Shown piece after piece: positions 16,815-24,553 of a stretch of 64,000 bases of DNA. The DNA lies in assembly GCA_030432655.1 (NCBI GenBank), contig JAUILA010000008.1, positions 1 to 64,000 on the forward strand, written 5' to 3'. The notes beneath the pieces were generated by a model that made no database searches, was not told the origin of the DNA, and was given only the letters and a program-made list of their open reading frames with translations. The translations under genes were made by a program, and so were the position numbers. The stretch is from Bacteroidia bacterium (lineage in GTDB: Bacteria > Bacteroidota > Bacteroidia > Cytophagales > Cyclobacteriaceae). Positions within the stretch are counted from its first letter, which is position 1. Every line of letters begins with the position of its first letter.

Positions 16815-19313
16815 ATGAAAAAAATACAGATAAAAATACCACTCATCCTGCCCGAAGTGCCTGATGAAAAAGACCAATGCGTAGATAACCTGATCCACCA
16901 GCTTCAGGATAAGGACGGTCTTGAAAAGGTACATGTGGCAGATGAAACCGACAATGGTGTGCCACAACTCTGCTTCCATTATGATCCTGAGGTAATATCA
17001 ATTGACCGAATCCAAAAACTGGCGGAGCAAACCGGGGCTGAGATCACCGAAAAGTTTGGCCATAAACTCATAGAAGTTGAGGGAATACGGCATACACGCC
17101 ATGCCCGTAACATAGAGCGAAACCTTAGAAACAAAGCGGGCATTCTGGAAGCTTCCGTCTCGGGTTCCGGCATGGTGCGTTTGGAATTTGATACCACCAA
17201 AATAGATGAAGCGGAGATACTTAAATCATTAAGGAAAGAAGGTCTTGACATACCCGATACGCAGGTAAGTGCTGAGCGATTTTTACAGCAGGCCAGCAAA
17301 TCTGAACCAAGGGAAACTCAGGAAAAAGAATATGATCATAAGGAAGGGGAAGATCACGACCACTCACACGGAGGTATTTTCGGCAAAAATACCGAGCTGA
17401 TTTTTTCTATCATTTGCGGGGCATTGCTTGGAATAGGTTTCGGACTGTCCTTTGTTGAAGCGGTCCCTTCATGGGTAAGCCTGGCGCTCTACATCGGGGC
17501 GTATCTCTTCGGTGGTTTTTATACGGCTAAAGAAGCGGTAGAAACTGTTTCCAAAGGAGGCTTTGAGATTGACTTTCTCATGCTGGTAGCAGCCATCGGT
17601 GCGGCTATTTTGGGTGAATGGGTGGAGGGTGCTTTACTGCTGTTCCTCTTCAGCATGGGCCATGCCCTGGAGCATTATGCCATGAACAAAGCCCGAAAAT
17701 CTATTGCCGATTTGGCGGAGCTGGCCCCAAAAACGGCCTTGCTCAAGAAAAATGGGAAAACAGAAGAAGTAGGTATAGAAGAACTAAGCCTTGGCGACAT
17801 CATTGTGGTAAAGCCCAATAGTAAAATTTCTGCTGATGGTGTGGTAGTAGATGGTCGGAGTAGCGTAAATCAAGCACCTATTACCGGGGAAAGTGTACCA
17901 GTGGATAAGGAACCGGTGGATGATCCCAACAAGGACTGGTCTCAGGAAAAAGACATTAAGGACAAGAACCGTGCATTTTCCGGTACCATCAATGGCAACA
18001 ATACACTGGAAATAAAAGTGATAAAAGTAGCGAAGGATTCTACACTCTCCCGCCTGGTGAAACTGGTCAATGAAGCCCAAACGCAGAAATCGCCTACCCA
18101 ACAGCTTACCGATAAGTTTGAGAAATATTTTGTGCCTGCTGTATTGGTTCTGGTGGTGTTGCTCAATTTCGCTTTTCTGGTCCTTGACGAAACTTTTAGT
18201 GAAAGTTTCTACCGCGCCATGGCCGTGCTGGTTGCAGCCAGCCCATGTGCATTAGCCATTGCAACTCCAAGTGCTGTTTTGAGTGGAGTGGCCCGTGCAG
18301 CAAAAAGCGGTGTGCTCATTAAAGGTGGGCGGCCACTGGAAGACCTGGGTATACTCACGGCCCTGGCTTTCGACAAAACCGGTACGCTAACAGAAGGTAA
18401 GCCTAAGTTAACCGAAGTAATTGCCCTGGGTGAAGTGGGTGAAGACGAACTGTTAAAAACCGCAATTGCCGTAGAAAACCTGAGCGATCACCCTTTGGCT
18501 AAAGCCGTAGTACGTGACGGGAAAGAGCGACTGAAAGGTGTTAATATACCAGAATCGAAAGACCTGGAGGCCGTACTTGGAAAAGGCATCAAAGCGACCT
18601 TGAATGGCGATAAGGTTTACATAGGTAACCTGGACTTGTTTGAGTCGCTGGATGACAAGAAACCATCAGCGGAAATAGAAGAAAAAGTAAAGTCCTTGGA
18701 GTCTGATGGCAATACCACCATGCTTATCCGGCAAAATGACAGCTACATCGGCATCATCGCCCTGATGGATACCCCCAGGGCAGAAGCAAAAAATACCCTA
18801 GAGCGATTGAAAAAGATCGGTATCAAACGTATGATCATGCTGACCGGGGACAATCAGAAAGTGGCCGATGCTGTAGCGAAAGAAATTGGCCTCACGGATG
18901 CTTGGGGCAGTTTGCTGCCGGAAGAAAAAGTAGAGGCTATTAAGGAGCTGAGAGAAAAAGAAGATAAAGTGGCGATGGTGGGCGATGGCGTAAATGATGC
19001 CCCCGCCATGGCCAATAGTACGGTGGGCATAGCTATGGGAGCAGCAGGAAGTGATGTGGCTCTGGAAACAGCGGACATTGCCCTGATGGCCGATAAGCTG
19101 GAAACACTGCCTTTCGCTATCGGGCTAAGCAGAAAGGCAAAAGGGATTATCAAGCAAAATCTGTGGATGAGCCTTGGAATCGTAGCCTTATTGATACCAG
19201 CCACGATTTTCGGATTGGCAAATATCGGTATTGCGGTTCTGATTCACGAAGGCTCTACATTGGTTGTAGTATTTAATGCGCTTCGTTTGTTAGCTTATAA
19301 GAGAGACAATTAA
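16815..19313 (+). CDS. Heavy-metal P1B-type ATPase, SPC/HEGST class, 832 aa
   Basis: Exports divalent metal across the inner membrane. The start at 16815 (MKKIQIKIP) follows the fur remnant's stop; an ATG at 16776 would overlap that frame. Two N-terminal HMA-like domains (to about residue 160) have lost their CxxC motifs. A His/Asp-rich linker (HDHSHGG, about 178-184) precedes the membrane domain. The ion-site motif is SPCALAIATPS (about 475), the phosphorylation site DKTGTLTEG (about 519), then MLTGDN, GDGVNDAPAM and, in the last helix, HEGST (about 810). SPC with HEGxT is the P1B-4 pattern linked to cobalt, zinc or cadmium. Confidence 0.9.
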   Translation: MKKIQIKIPLILPEVPDEKDQCVDNLIHQLQDKDGLEKVHVADETDNGVPQLCFHYDPEVISIDRIQKLAEQTGAEITEKFGHKLIEVEGIRHTRHARNIERNLRNKAGILEASVSGSGMVRLEFDTTKIDEAEILKSLRKEGLDIPDTQVSAERFLQQASKSEPRETQEKEYDHKEGEDHDHSHGGIFGKNTELIFSIICGALLGIGFGLSFVEAVPSWVSLALYIGAYLFGGFYTAKEAVETVSKGGFEIDFLMLVAAIGAAILGEWVEGALLLFLFSMGHALEHYAMNKARKSIADLAELAPKTALLKKNGKTEEVGIEELSLGDIIVVKPNSKISADGVVVDGRSSVNQAPITGESVPVDKEPVDDPNKDWSQEKDIKDKNRAFSGTINGNNTLEIKVIKVAKDSTLSRLVKLVNEAQTQKSPTQQLTDKFEKYFVPAVLVLVVLLNFAFLVLDETFSESFYRAMAVLVAASPCALAIATPSAVLSGVARAAKSGVLIKGGRPLEDLGILTALAFDKTGTLTEGKPKLTEVIALGEVGEDELLKTAIAVENLSDHPLAKAVVRDGKERLKGVNIPESKDLEAVLGKGIKATLNGDKVYIGNLDLFESLDDKKPSAEIEEKVKSLESDGNTTMLIRQNDSYIGIIALMDTPRAEAKNTLERLKKIGIKRMIMLTGDNQKVADAVAKEIGLTDAWGSLLPEEKVEAIKELREKEDKVAMVGDGVNDAPAMANSTVGIAMGAAGSDVALETADIALMADKLETLPFAIGLSRKAKGIIKQNLWMSLGIVALLIPATIFGLANIGIAVLIHEGSTLVVVFNALRLLAYKRDN

Positions 19314-19363
19314 GCTTTGGCTTTTATTGATAAAAACCCTTTGAAGTATAAATCAGTATTGAT

Positions 19364-19756
19364 ATGGAGTTAAACACTTTAATGACCAATAAGCTTAAGC
19401 CCTATTTCAAACTAGAGCTGGATGAATATGGCAGGAAATTCAAAGCAGGAGACCTGACTGGTGCCTGGAACCATCTGGAACGGGCACATATACTTGGCCA
19501 GGCATATCCGTGGCACCACAGCTATGTTCATTGGAAAATGCTGCTTTTTGGTATTCATATAAAGAGTGCTAAAAAGGTATTTGGTCAAATTCCGCGATTA
19601 CTCATCGGAGGCGTTAAGTCTTTTGAGGGGGAGATTCCGGTGGGAAACACGGGAGGGGCCAATGTGCCGCCTCTTAAGTCAATGAAAATAGAAGAGGATT
19701 TAATGACTATTTTCAAAAGTGCTGGTATTCACCCAAACACAATACTTCATGAATAA
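19364..19756 (+). CDS. DUF3703 family protein, 130 aa
   Basis: A soluble, helical, histidine-rich protein. The segment WNHLERAHILGQAYPWHHSYVH (within about residues 32-53) is the hallmark of DUF3703, a family found almost only in metal-resistance operons. The His/Trp pattern could coordinate metal, but its role is not known. It overlaps the following transporter gene by 8 bases, so the two are translationally coupled within the efflux operon. Confidence 0.75.
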   Translation: MELNTLMTNKLKPYFKLELDEYGRKFKAGDLTGAWNHLERAHILGQAYPWHHSYVHWKMLLFGIHIKSAKKVFGQIPRLLIGGVKSFEGEIPVGNTGGANVPPLKSMKIEEDLMTIFKSAGIHPNTILHE

Positions 19757-20540
19757 AAGTACTTTTAAAATAAGCAAAATGGACTGCCCCTCGGAGGAGC
19801 AAATGATCCGCATGAAGCTGGAACCTCTCAGCCAGGTAAAGCATCTTGAGTTTGATATTCCAACACGCAGGCTGGAAGTCTTCCATCAGGATGAGGTACA
19901 GCCTATACATAAAGCGATCATTGAGCTAAACCTCAATGAACAATTGGAGGGCACCACCAATGCAGAATTGCCTATGGAGGTGGATGATGCACATCAGCGG
20001 AAGATACTTTGGTGGGTGCTGGGCATCAACTTCGGATTTTTTGTAGCTGAAATGACCACTGGATGGATTTCAAGATCTATGGGACTTATAGCCGACTCGT
20101 TGGATATGCTGGCTGATTCCATTGTCTATGGTCTGAGTCTCTTTGCGGTTGGAGCAGCTATTTCCCGTAAGAAAAAAGTTGCCAAGATCAGTGGTTATTT
20201 TCAGATGGCCCTGGCCCTGCTTGGATTTTCGGAAGTATTACGCAGATTTTTTACCCAAATTGAAACGCCCCTGTTCCAATGGATGATAATTATATCTCTG
20301 CTGGCTTTATCGGGCAACCTCGTTTCTCTATGGCTGATCAACAAGGCAAAAAATAAAGAGGCCCACATGCAGGCCAGTGCCATCTTCACCTCCAATGACA
20401 TCATCGTCAACGGAGGGGTGATATTAGCCGGGGTACTGGTTTACTGGTTGAAAAGCAAATGGCCTGATTTGATTGTAGGCGGGATCGTTTTCGGTTTCGT
20501 GATGCGCGGTGCTATCAGAATATTAAATTTAGCAAAGTGA
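19749..20540 (+). CDS. Cation transporter, CDF-like with HMA-like N-terminus, 263 aa
   Basis: The start at 19749 (MNKSTFKISKMDCPSEEQM) overlaps the preceding stop. Residues 1-80 resemble a heavy-metal-associated domain with a DCPSEE metal-loop variant. Five to six membrane helices follow, with CDF-like polar motifs ADSLDMLADS in helix 2 and FTSNDIIVNGG in helix 5. In the zinc CDF protein YiiP the helix-5 motif starts with His; here Phe takes that place, so the site is altered. It is the last gene of the metal operon and probably exports the same ion. Family assignment is good, substrate is unknown. Confidence 0.8.
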   Translation: MNKSTFKISKMDCPSEEQMIRMKLEPLSQVKHLEFDIPTRRLEVFHQDEVQPIHKAIIELNLNEQLEGTTNAELPMEVDDAHQRKILWWVLGINFGFFVAEMTTGWISRSMGLIADSLDMLADSIVYGLSLFAVGAAISRKKKVAKISGYFQMALALLGFSEVLRRFFTQIETPLFQWMIIISLLALSGNLVSLWLINKAKNKEAHMQASAIFTSNDIIVNGGVILAGVLVYWLKSKWPDLIVGGIVFGFVMRGAIRILNLAK

Positions 20541-20629
20541 TAATTCTTAAACTACCAAATATTTGAATGCATGGTTATGGCCAGGCGTGTTAGTACAGGC
20601 CAAATGGGCTGCCCATTTAAGAACAAATT

Positions 20630-21910
20630 TTAGGATGATGAGAAAGCTGTTGACATCTGGTTTTTAATAGTTGTTTTGTCAATCCCATAATAGTGCTTCA
20701 GAATAATTTGCACACTCTTTCCCGTAATTTCAGAAACAATCTTCGGGGAGATTCCTTTTTTTCCACATAAAGAAATAAATGTCTTTATCGCTATATGTGA
20801 AGTAATGACCTCATGTTTCGGAACCATAGAGTAAGATTTGTTGCCAGACTTGGTAACAATCAATTCAACATTTTCCGATATCCCAGCTATCTTGCACACT
20901 TCCTTAATATATTCATTGAATTTTTGTTCTGATACAATCGGCAGCTGGTAATCATATTGATTGAGGATTTCCTTGGCCACCGGAGTCAACGGGATATATA
21001 TGTCTTTTTGATTCTTATATGCACGCAACTCAATGGCATTTTCTTTAATATGGGATTTTTCCAACCTGGACAAATCCGAGTATCTCAAACCAGTATAACA
21101 ATTGAATACAAATACATCTCTTACCTTCACTAGTCGTTCTGATTTAAATTCAAAGCTTCTGAGTCGATCAATTTCATCTTCTGTCATGAAAATGATAGGG
21201 TTGGTGATTTTAGGGGCTTTCAGGTCACCAACAATATTGGAAATTGGATACCCTCTTTTTATAAAATGAATTAAAACGACTTTTAAATTCTTAATGGTTG
21301 TTCCTACCGTATTATCGGCAAGGCCGATTGTTCCATCCGGTTTTTTAAACTCATTATAGAGATAATGCACGAACCTGTCATAAAATTTCAGATTGATGTT
21401 TTTTATTCGAATTTGTTCATTCTTCTCAGATTCAAAGGATTTCAAATGATAAAGTGCGTTTCGGTATTTCTCTTTGGTATTTTCACTTTTATTAGCCAGG
21501 GAAATAAACTTGCTCCATAATTCCTGTAACCTTTCTTCCCTTAGATTTTTCTCAACCTTCGACTGATCTTTCCTGTAGCTTGCCTTTACCGTATGCACTT
21601 CCGGATCTTCACCCTTAATCTCGAGGTATCTTACGATACTCATGACTTTGGACTTTTCCTCTTTAATCTTCGTATTACAAAGCAGGTCATTCTGTTTGGC
21701 AATCTTCAGGAGCTCCTCGTTTACTTTGGTTTTAGGGATTGATCCCGCTTCGTTCACCAACTCTTTTTTGTCATGCCACAGTTTGGCAAATACTTTAATC
21801 CCGGTACTGATATCAACCGTCTTTTGTTTATGGCCATAGCGAAGAAACACGACGCACTCGCCATTTTGATTAACCTTGTTTCTTCTTATCAATGCTTTAA
21901 CTGTAGCCAT
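20630..21910 (-). CDS. Tyrosine recombinase/integrase of the IME, 426 aa
   Basis: It faces the right att site and should insert and excise the IME. Layout: arm-binding domain (residues 1-90, MATVKALIRRNKVN), SAM-like domain (about 128-225), catalytic domain (about 235-420). Box I Arg is present in YTGLRYSDLSRL and the active-site Lys region in AYKNQKDIYIPL. Box II reads SHIAIKTF, with Ile (ATA) where HxxR has Arg (AGA would restore it). The third motif is ITGKSV, with Lys where His is usual; a Tyr follows in LKHYYGI. The enzyme may therefore be impaired or divergent. Its identity as an integrase is secure. Confidence 0.88.
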   Translation of the reverse strand: MATVKALIRRNKVNQNGECVVFLRYGHKQKTVDISTGIKVFAKLWHDKKELVNEAGSIPKTKVNEELLKIAKQNDLLCNTKIKEEKSKVMSIVRYLEIKGEDPEVHTVKASYRKDQSKVEKNLREERLQELWSKFISLANKSENTKEKYRNALYHLKSFESEKNEQIRIKNINLKFYDRFVHYLYNEFKKPDGTIGLADNTVGTTIKNLKVVLIHFIKRGYPISNIVGDLKAPKITNPIIFMTEDEIDRLRSFEFKSERLVKVRDVFVFNCYTGLRYSDLSRLEKSHIKENAIELRAYKNQKDIYIPLTPVAKEILNQYDYQLPIVSEQKFNEYIKEVCKIAGISENVELIVTKSGNKSYSMVPKHEVITSHIAIKTFISLCGKKGISPKIVSEITGKSVQIILKHYYGIDKTTIKNQMSTAFSSS

Positions 21911-21936
21911 AGCAAATTTTAGAGCAAGATAAAAAG

Positions 21937-21957
21937 GGTCAAGTTATAGGTCAAGTT
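21937..21957 (+). repeat. Paired GGTCAAGTT repeat, right arm site of IME
   Basis: It is an exact 21-bp copy of 4761-4781 (GGTCAAGTT twice, ATA between), 26 bases upstream of the IME integrase start and 93 bases left of the right att core region. The matching placement at both ends supports an arm-type integrase site. Confidence 0.65.
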
Positions 21958-22050
21958 ATTTGAGATAATTAATGGTAATTAAGTCTTATTGTGAATTAAT
22001 AAAGTGCTTTTAAAACGTATTTAGAGGTATTTTTTGGTATGTAGAAGTTA

Positions 22051-22076
22051 TTGGGTTCATCCCCAAGAGGGGGAGC
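22051..22076 (+). other. Right att site of IME (tRNA-Asn 3' end core)
   Basis: CCCAAGAGGGGGAGC (22062-22076) matches the acceptor/T-stem end of tRNA-Asn at 4692-4706 exactly. Upstream of the core only GGTTC is shared; the T loop is changed from TTCGAGC to TTCATCC and no tRNA can be folded. The IME right boundary lies here. The gap 21911-22271 holds the arm repeats, this site and the stem-loops described separately. Confidence 0.75.
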
Positions 22077-22138
22077 GTAAAAACAGTTAGGGTTTGAGGA
22101 TACCGGATACGGTTGACTTAAACCCTAATTGTTTTTAC
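22077..22138 (+). terminator. Long stem-loop directly after the right att core
   Basis: Arms of 19 bp (22077-22095 and 22120-22138, one G-U pair) start at the base after the att core and end in a T-run, so it can serve as a terminator, possibly the original one behind tRNA-Asn. Its loop half GAGGATACCGGATAC (22096-22110) also pairs, with one mismatch, with 22182-22196, so two alternative foldings exist. A further inverted repeat, TACACC/GGTGTA, lies at 22150-22175. Confidence 0.6.
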
Positions 22139-22271
22139 ACCTGCTTTAGTACACCGAAGCTTTAGCGAAGGTGTATATCCAGTATCCCGTATCCTCCCTG
22201 TGAACTGTTCCTCTTCCTAACTTATGAACAAACAAATTTTCAAATGACCGCTATCTCTGCGATCATACAGA

Positions 22272-22622
22272 GTGTTTGACTACCAAAAACTCCATGCATA
22301 TCAAAAGGCCAAATCGCTGAACCAGCAAATCAGGGATTTAATGGCAACAAATAAACTGGACAATGCTCTTCGAGATCAACTTCGAAGGGCAATGCTCATT
22401 GTTTTACTAAATATCGTCGAAGGAGCGGGACGATACACGCATGCTGACAAAAAGAATTTCTACGTGATTGCAAGGGCATCCGTTTTCGAAGTGGCAGTTA
22501 TTCTCGAAGTGATGCTGGATGAGAAAAAAATTAGTTGTGAAACTTATAACAACATGCATAAGCAATTAGAAACCATCTCCAAAATGCTCTTCAAAATGAT
22601 TCAGGTGTATTCAAAAAAATGA
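22272..22622 (+). CDS. Four-helix-bundle protein (23S rRNA intervening-sequence family), 116 aa
   Basis: A GTG start gives FDYQKLHAYQKAKSLNQQI, the usual opening of the TIGR02436/S23 four-helix-bundle family. The conserved LRDQLRRAMLIVLLNIVEG segment (within residues 36-56) and four amphipathic helices follow. Family members are common in Bacteroidota, sometimes inside 23S rRNA intervening sequences, and related proteins (Avd) assist diversity-generating retroelements; no retroelement is present here. Function is unknown. It is framed by inverted repeats upstream and the TTTGCCCA pair overlapping its stop region. Confidence 0.8.
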   Translation: MFDYQKLHAYQKAKSLNQQIRDLMATNKLDNALRDQLRRAMLIVLLNIVEGAGRYTHADKKNFYVIARASVFEVAVILEVMLDEKKISCETYNNMHKQLETISKMLFKMIQVYSKK

Positions 22623-22641
22623 TTTGCCCATTTTTTGCCCA
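22623..22641 (+). repeat. Second copy of the paired TTTGCCCA repeat
   Basis: It is identical over 19 bp, and in orientation, to the pair at 4526-4544 beside the first integrase. It lies about 550 bases right of the IME right att core. It would fit the other arm of an element that uses the first integrase. Confidence 0.55.
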
Positions 22642-22736
22642 TTAAATATGGTACGTAATACCCCATGATGTTTGATTGGCTATTATTTGAAATGCCCTCC
22701 AAAAGACCGAAAATTTTATCATATTGGAGCATTTCT

Positions 22737-23114
22737 TCAGTCTAACACATAAGTTATACAATCCCTCTTGTCTTTAGATTCAAGATATTCAATCAGATCC
22801 CATTTGTTAAAGAATTGAAATTCGTCTCCAATATATATCTCCAGAGCATCATATTCTAAATCAAAAACGTCAGGAGTTGTACAATTTATGCAGGCTCCTA
22901 TTTCTATTGTTTCATTTACTTCAAGCGTGATGGAGTCACCTTTTAATTCTGTATCATTCCTTGTGAAATGATATGTTTTTAAAATCAGTGGCTTTTTTCC
23001 ATTATTAAGGATGGAGATGGTACAATACTGGTCACCCATGATGTGGAGAGCAAAAATTATCGCGGCTAAAAAAAGGATACCAATTACGGCGAGCAGGTTG
23101 AAAAGTCTATTCAT
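22737..23114 (-). CDS. Hypothetical membrane-anchored protein, 125 aa
   Basis: One N-terminal membrane segment (about residues 5-26) is followed by a periplasmic, beta-rich, acidic domain with a lone CINC-type pair (CINCTTP, near residue 73). The sandwich-like pattern (TISILNNGKKPLIL, SITLEVNETIEIG) recalls small immunoglobulin-like domains. No family is recognised. It is the last gene of the leftward series 22737-26164. Confidence 0.55.
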   Translation of the reverse strand: MNRLFNLLAVIGILFLAAIIFALHIMGDQYCTISILNNGKKPLILKTYHFTRNDTELKGDSITLEVNETIEIGACINCTTPDVFDLEYDALEIYIGDEFQFFNKWDLIEYLESKDKRDCITYVLD

Positions 23115-23129
23115 GCCATAGTCTTATAC

Positions 23130-23672
23130 CTAACTCTGCTTTCCATGAACATAATACTCATACATTTCGATTACTTTCTCTGGAGCTATACCTTCTGATT
23201 GTGCTCTTGCCAGTTTATGATCGGTAGGTTCAAGTTCAATGAATGGACGGATTCCCTTATTTCTAAAATGAATTCTCGTTTTGATGTTTTGATGCCCGTC
23301 ATAATAGGGCCATAAACCTGAACTTAACCAGCCAAACATTGGCTCAAAGTGATCACGCAACTCTGTTTCAAACCTTTCAATAAATAACTGGAAATTATTT
23401 TCACTTAAGGAGACCCATGCATTAAATACAAAGGGTTCATGGTATCCAGCAACGGGCAATTCAAGACATCCCAACACGAAAAAATATTTGTCATCAATCA
23501 CGCACATATCGGATGTTATTTCTACTCTTTTCTCTACTTCCTCTTGTGGGATCGAGTAAAAGACCAACGGCGCCTTCGCCCCGAGAGATGGCATGCCCCT
23601 GTGAATTTGCCCGCAGCACGAGCACTTAAATTGAAATTCTTTGATCGGATCTTTCTTTTGGAACCAGTTCAT
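23130..23672 (-). CDS. DUF2199 family protein, 180 aa
   Basis: The N-terminus has the DUF2199 zinc-knuckle pattern CSCCGQIHRGMP (about residues 17-28), then RVEITSDMCVIDDKYFFVLGCLELPV (within 50-76), which matches the family's conserved core, and a C-terminal proline-rich strand set. DUF2199 proteins are small, soluble and widespread as orphan or immunity-like genes; no activity is known. It is part of the leftward orphan series. Confidence 0.8.
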   Translation of the reverse strand: MNWFQKKDPIKEFQFKCSCCGQIHRGMPSLGAKAPLVFYSIPQEEVEKRVEITSDMCVIDDKYFFVLGCLELPVAGYHEPFVFNAWVSLSENNFQLFIERFETELRDHFEPMFGWLSSGLWPYYDGHQNIKTRIHFRNKGIRPFIELEPTDHKLARAQSEGIAPEKVIEMYEYYVHGKQS

Positions 23673-23702
23673 ATTAAATCATCTCCGGACAGTTTCTTAC
23701 CA

Positions 23703-24080
23703 CTAAATCCTAAAGGAATTGAAGTCATCACACTTCTTTTGTTCCTGGTTGCTGATGACAAGAAAAATTATTGCTGGAGTGGCCAGAAATACGATCAATC
23801 CAGCGGATACGTAAACACCATGTACCCTGCTCAAGTAATTTCCAAAAAAAACAAAAAGAATCATTGAGCCACCGATGAGAATAATCAAGGACAAAATGGA
23901 TGGAAAAAGCCCCGGTGATGCATATACCCTATTCATTTCATATTGATGTATGGATTTACATTTAGGACACGTTAGTGAAATCTCATTCCCATGTTTATGT
24001 TGCAAGCGTGCCCGATCAGACCCATATATGCCAGGCGAGAAAGATCGTTGGCACGATTTACATGATACCCTAAGTCTCAT
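23703..24080 (-). CDS. Zinc-ribbon membrane protein, 125 aa (copy 2)
   Basis: It is the same length as the gene at 244-621 and nearly the same over the whole N-terminal zinc ribbon (CKSC, CPKC); most changes are conservative ones in the two membrane segments. The two copies flank the IME on opposite sides, in the same orientation. The downstream sequence diverges soon after the stop. Function is unknown; the duplication suggests two related accessory segments rather than a single ancestral locus. Confidence 0.7.
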   Translation of the reverse strand: MRLRVSCKSCQRSFSPGIYGSDRARLQHKHGNEISLTCPKCKSIHQYEMNRVYASPGLFPSILSLIILIGGSMILFVFFGNYLSRVHGVYVSAGLIVFLATPAIIFLVISNQEQKKCDDFNSFRI

Positions 24081-24104
24081 AGCTCAAATAAAAAAGCAAA
24101 TGAC

Positions 24105-24551
24105 TTAATACTTTTTCCCCTCCTTCATTAACTCATTCTTAATATCCAGTTCCTGAACAGTCTTTTCTATTATCTCTCGATTCAGACTATTAACAAAAAT
24201 CAAGTCTCTACCTGGAAGGTATTCCTGATGATCAGAAAGAAGCTTCGACAAATATTCAATTGTCATAAAAGTTAACCAGTACCTTTCATTGTTATCAAAT
24301 TTAACGGTGACTTCAATGCAATCATTATTCTCATTTCTGATTTCATCGTCGATTGTTATTTCGACAATTGCAGGGGGCAGTTGGTCTGAAAAACATCTAA
24401 CAGGTAGCCAAACCAATTTTCCGTTATTATTCTTAATTCTGAATTGTTCATCTTTCAGGTTAGAGATAATATATTTCTCCCTTTTATGGATGTGCTCAGA
24501 ATAAACAGATTCATCGATGCAGAAAACTGTATCGCCAATTTTCTTCTTCAT
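24105..24551 (-). CDS. Hypothetical protein with SH3-like N-terminus, 148 aa
   Basis: It is soluble, with no signal peptide. The first 60 residues (KIGDTVFCIDESV...REKYIISNLKDEQFRIKNNNGKLVWLP) follow a pattern of small SH3-like barrels (C-I-D-x, then G/R-K-Y-x-I, then a D/N-x-G turn) seen in several short accessory proteins. The C-terminal half is acidic and helical. No family is named with confidence. It lies two bases before the gene at 24554-24793, so they are probably cotranscribed. Confidence 0.55.
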   Translation of the reverse strand: MKKKIGDTVFCIDESVYSEHIHKREKYIISNLKDEQFRIKNNNGKLVWLPVRCFSDQLPPAIVEITIDDEIRNENNDCIEVTVKFDNNERYWLTFMTIEYLSKLLSDHQEYLPGRDLIFVNSLNREIIEKTVQELDIKNELMKEGKKY

Positions 24552-24553
24552 AA

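Larger units (their letters stand above)
4692..22076. mobile_element. Integrative and mobilizable element carrying a heavy-metal resistance operon
   Basis: Both ends carry the 15-bp tRNA-Asn core CCCAAGAGGGGGAGC (4692-4706 and 22062-22076, exactly 17,370 bases apart) and, just inside, an identical pair of GGTCAAGTT repeats (4761-4781 and 21937-21957). Between them are an integrase at the right end, an excisionase-like HTH protein, helicase, toprim primase, MobC, relaxase, and a metal-efflux operon. There is no VirB/Tra type IV secretion or coupling protein gene, so transfer would need a helper element. This is the standard make-up of an IME; mobility itself is inferred. Confidence 0.85.

Noticed and set aside
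4646-22021. Shared AAAACGTATT about 45-50 bases left of both att cores
   Set aside because: The match is 10 bp (4646-4655 and 22012-22021) and slightly offset relative to the cores. In AT-rich DNA it may be chance, so it is not listed as a site.
22272-22622. Diversity-generating retroelement accessory (Avd) gene
   Set aside because: The four-helix-bundle family is related to Avd, but no reverse transcriptase or template repeat lies nearby.
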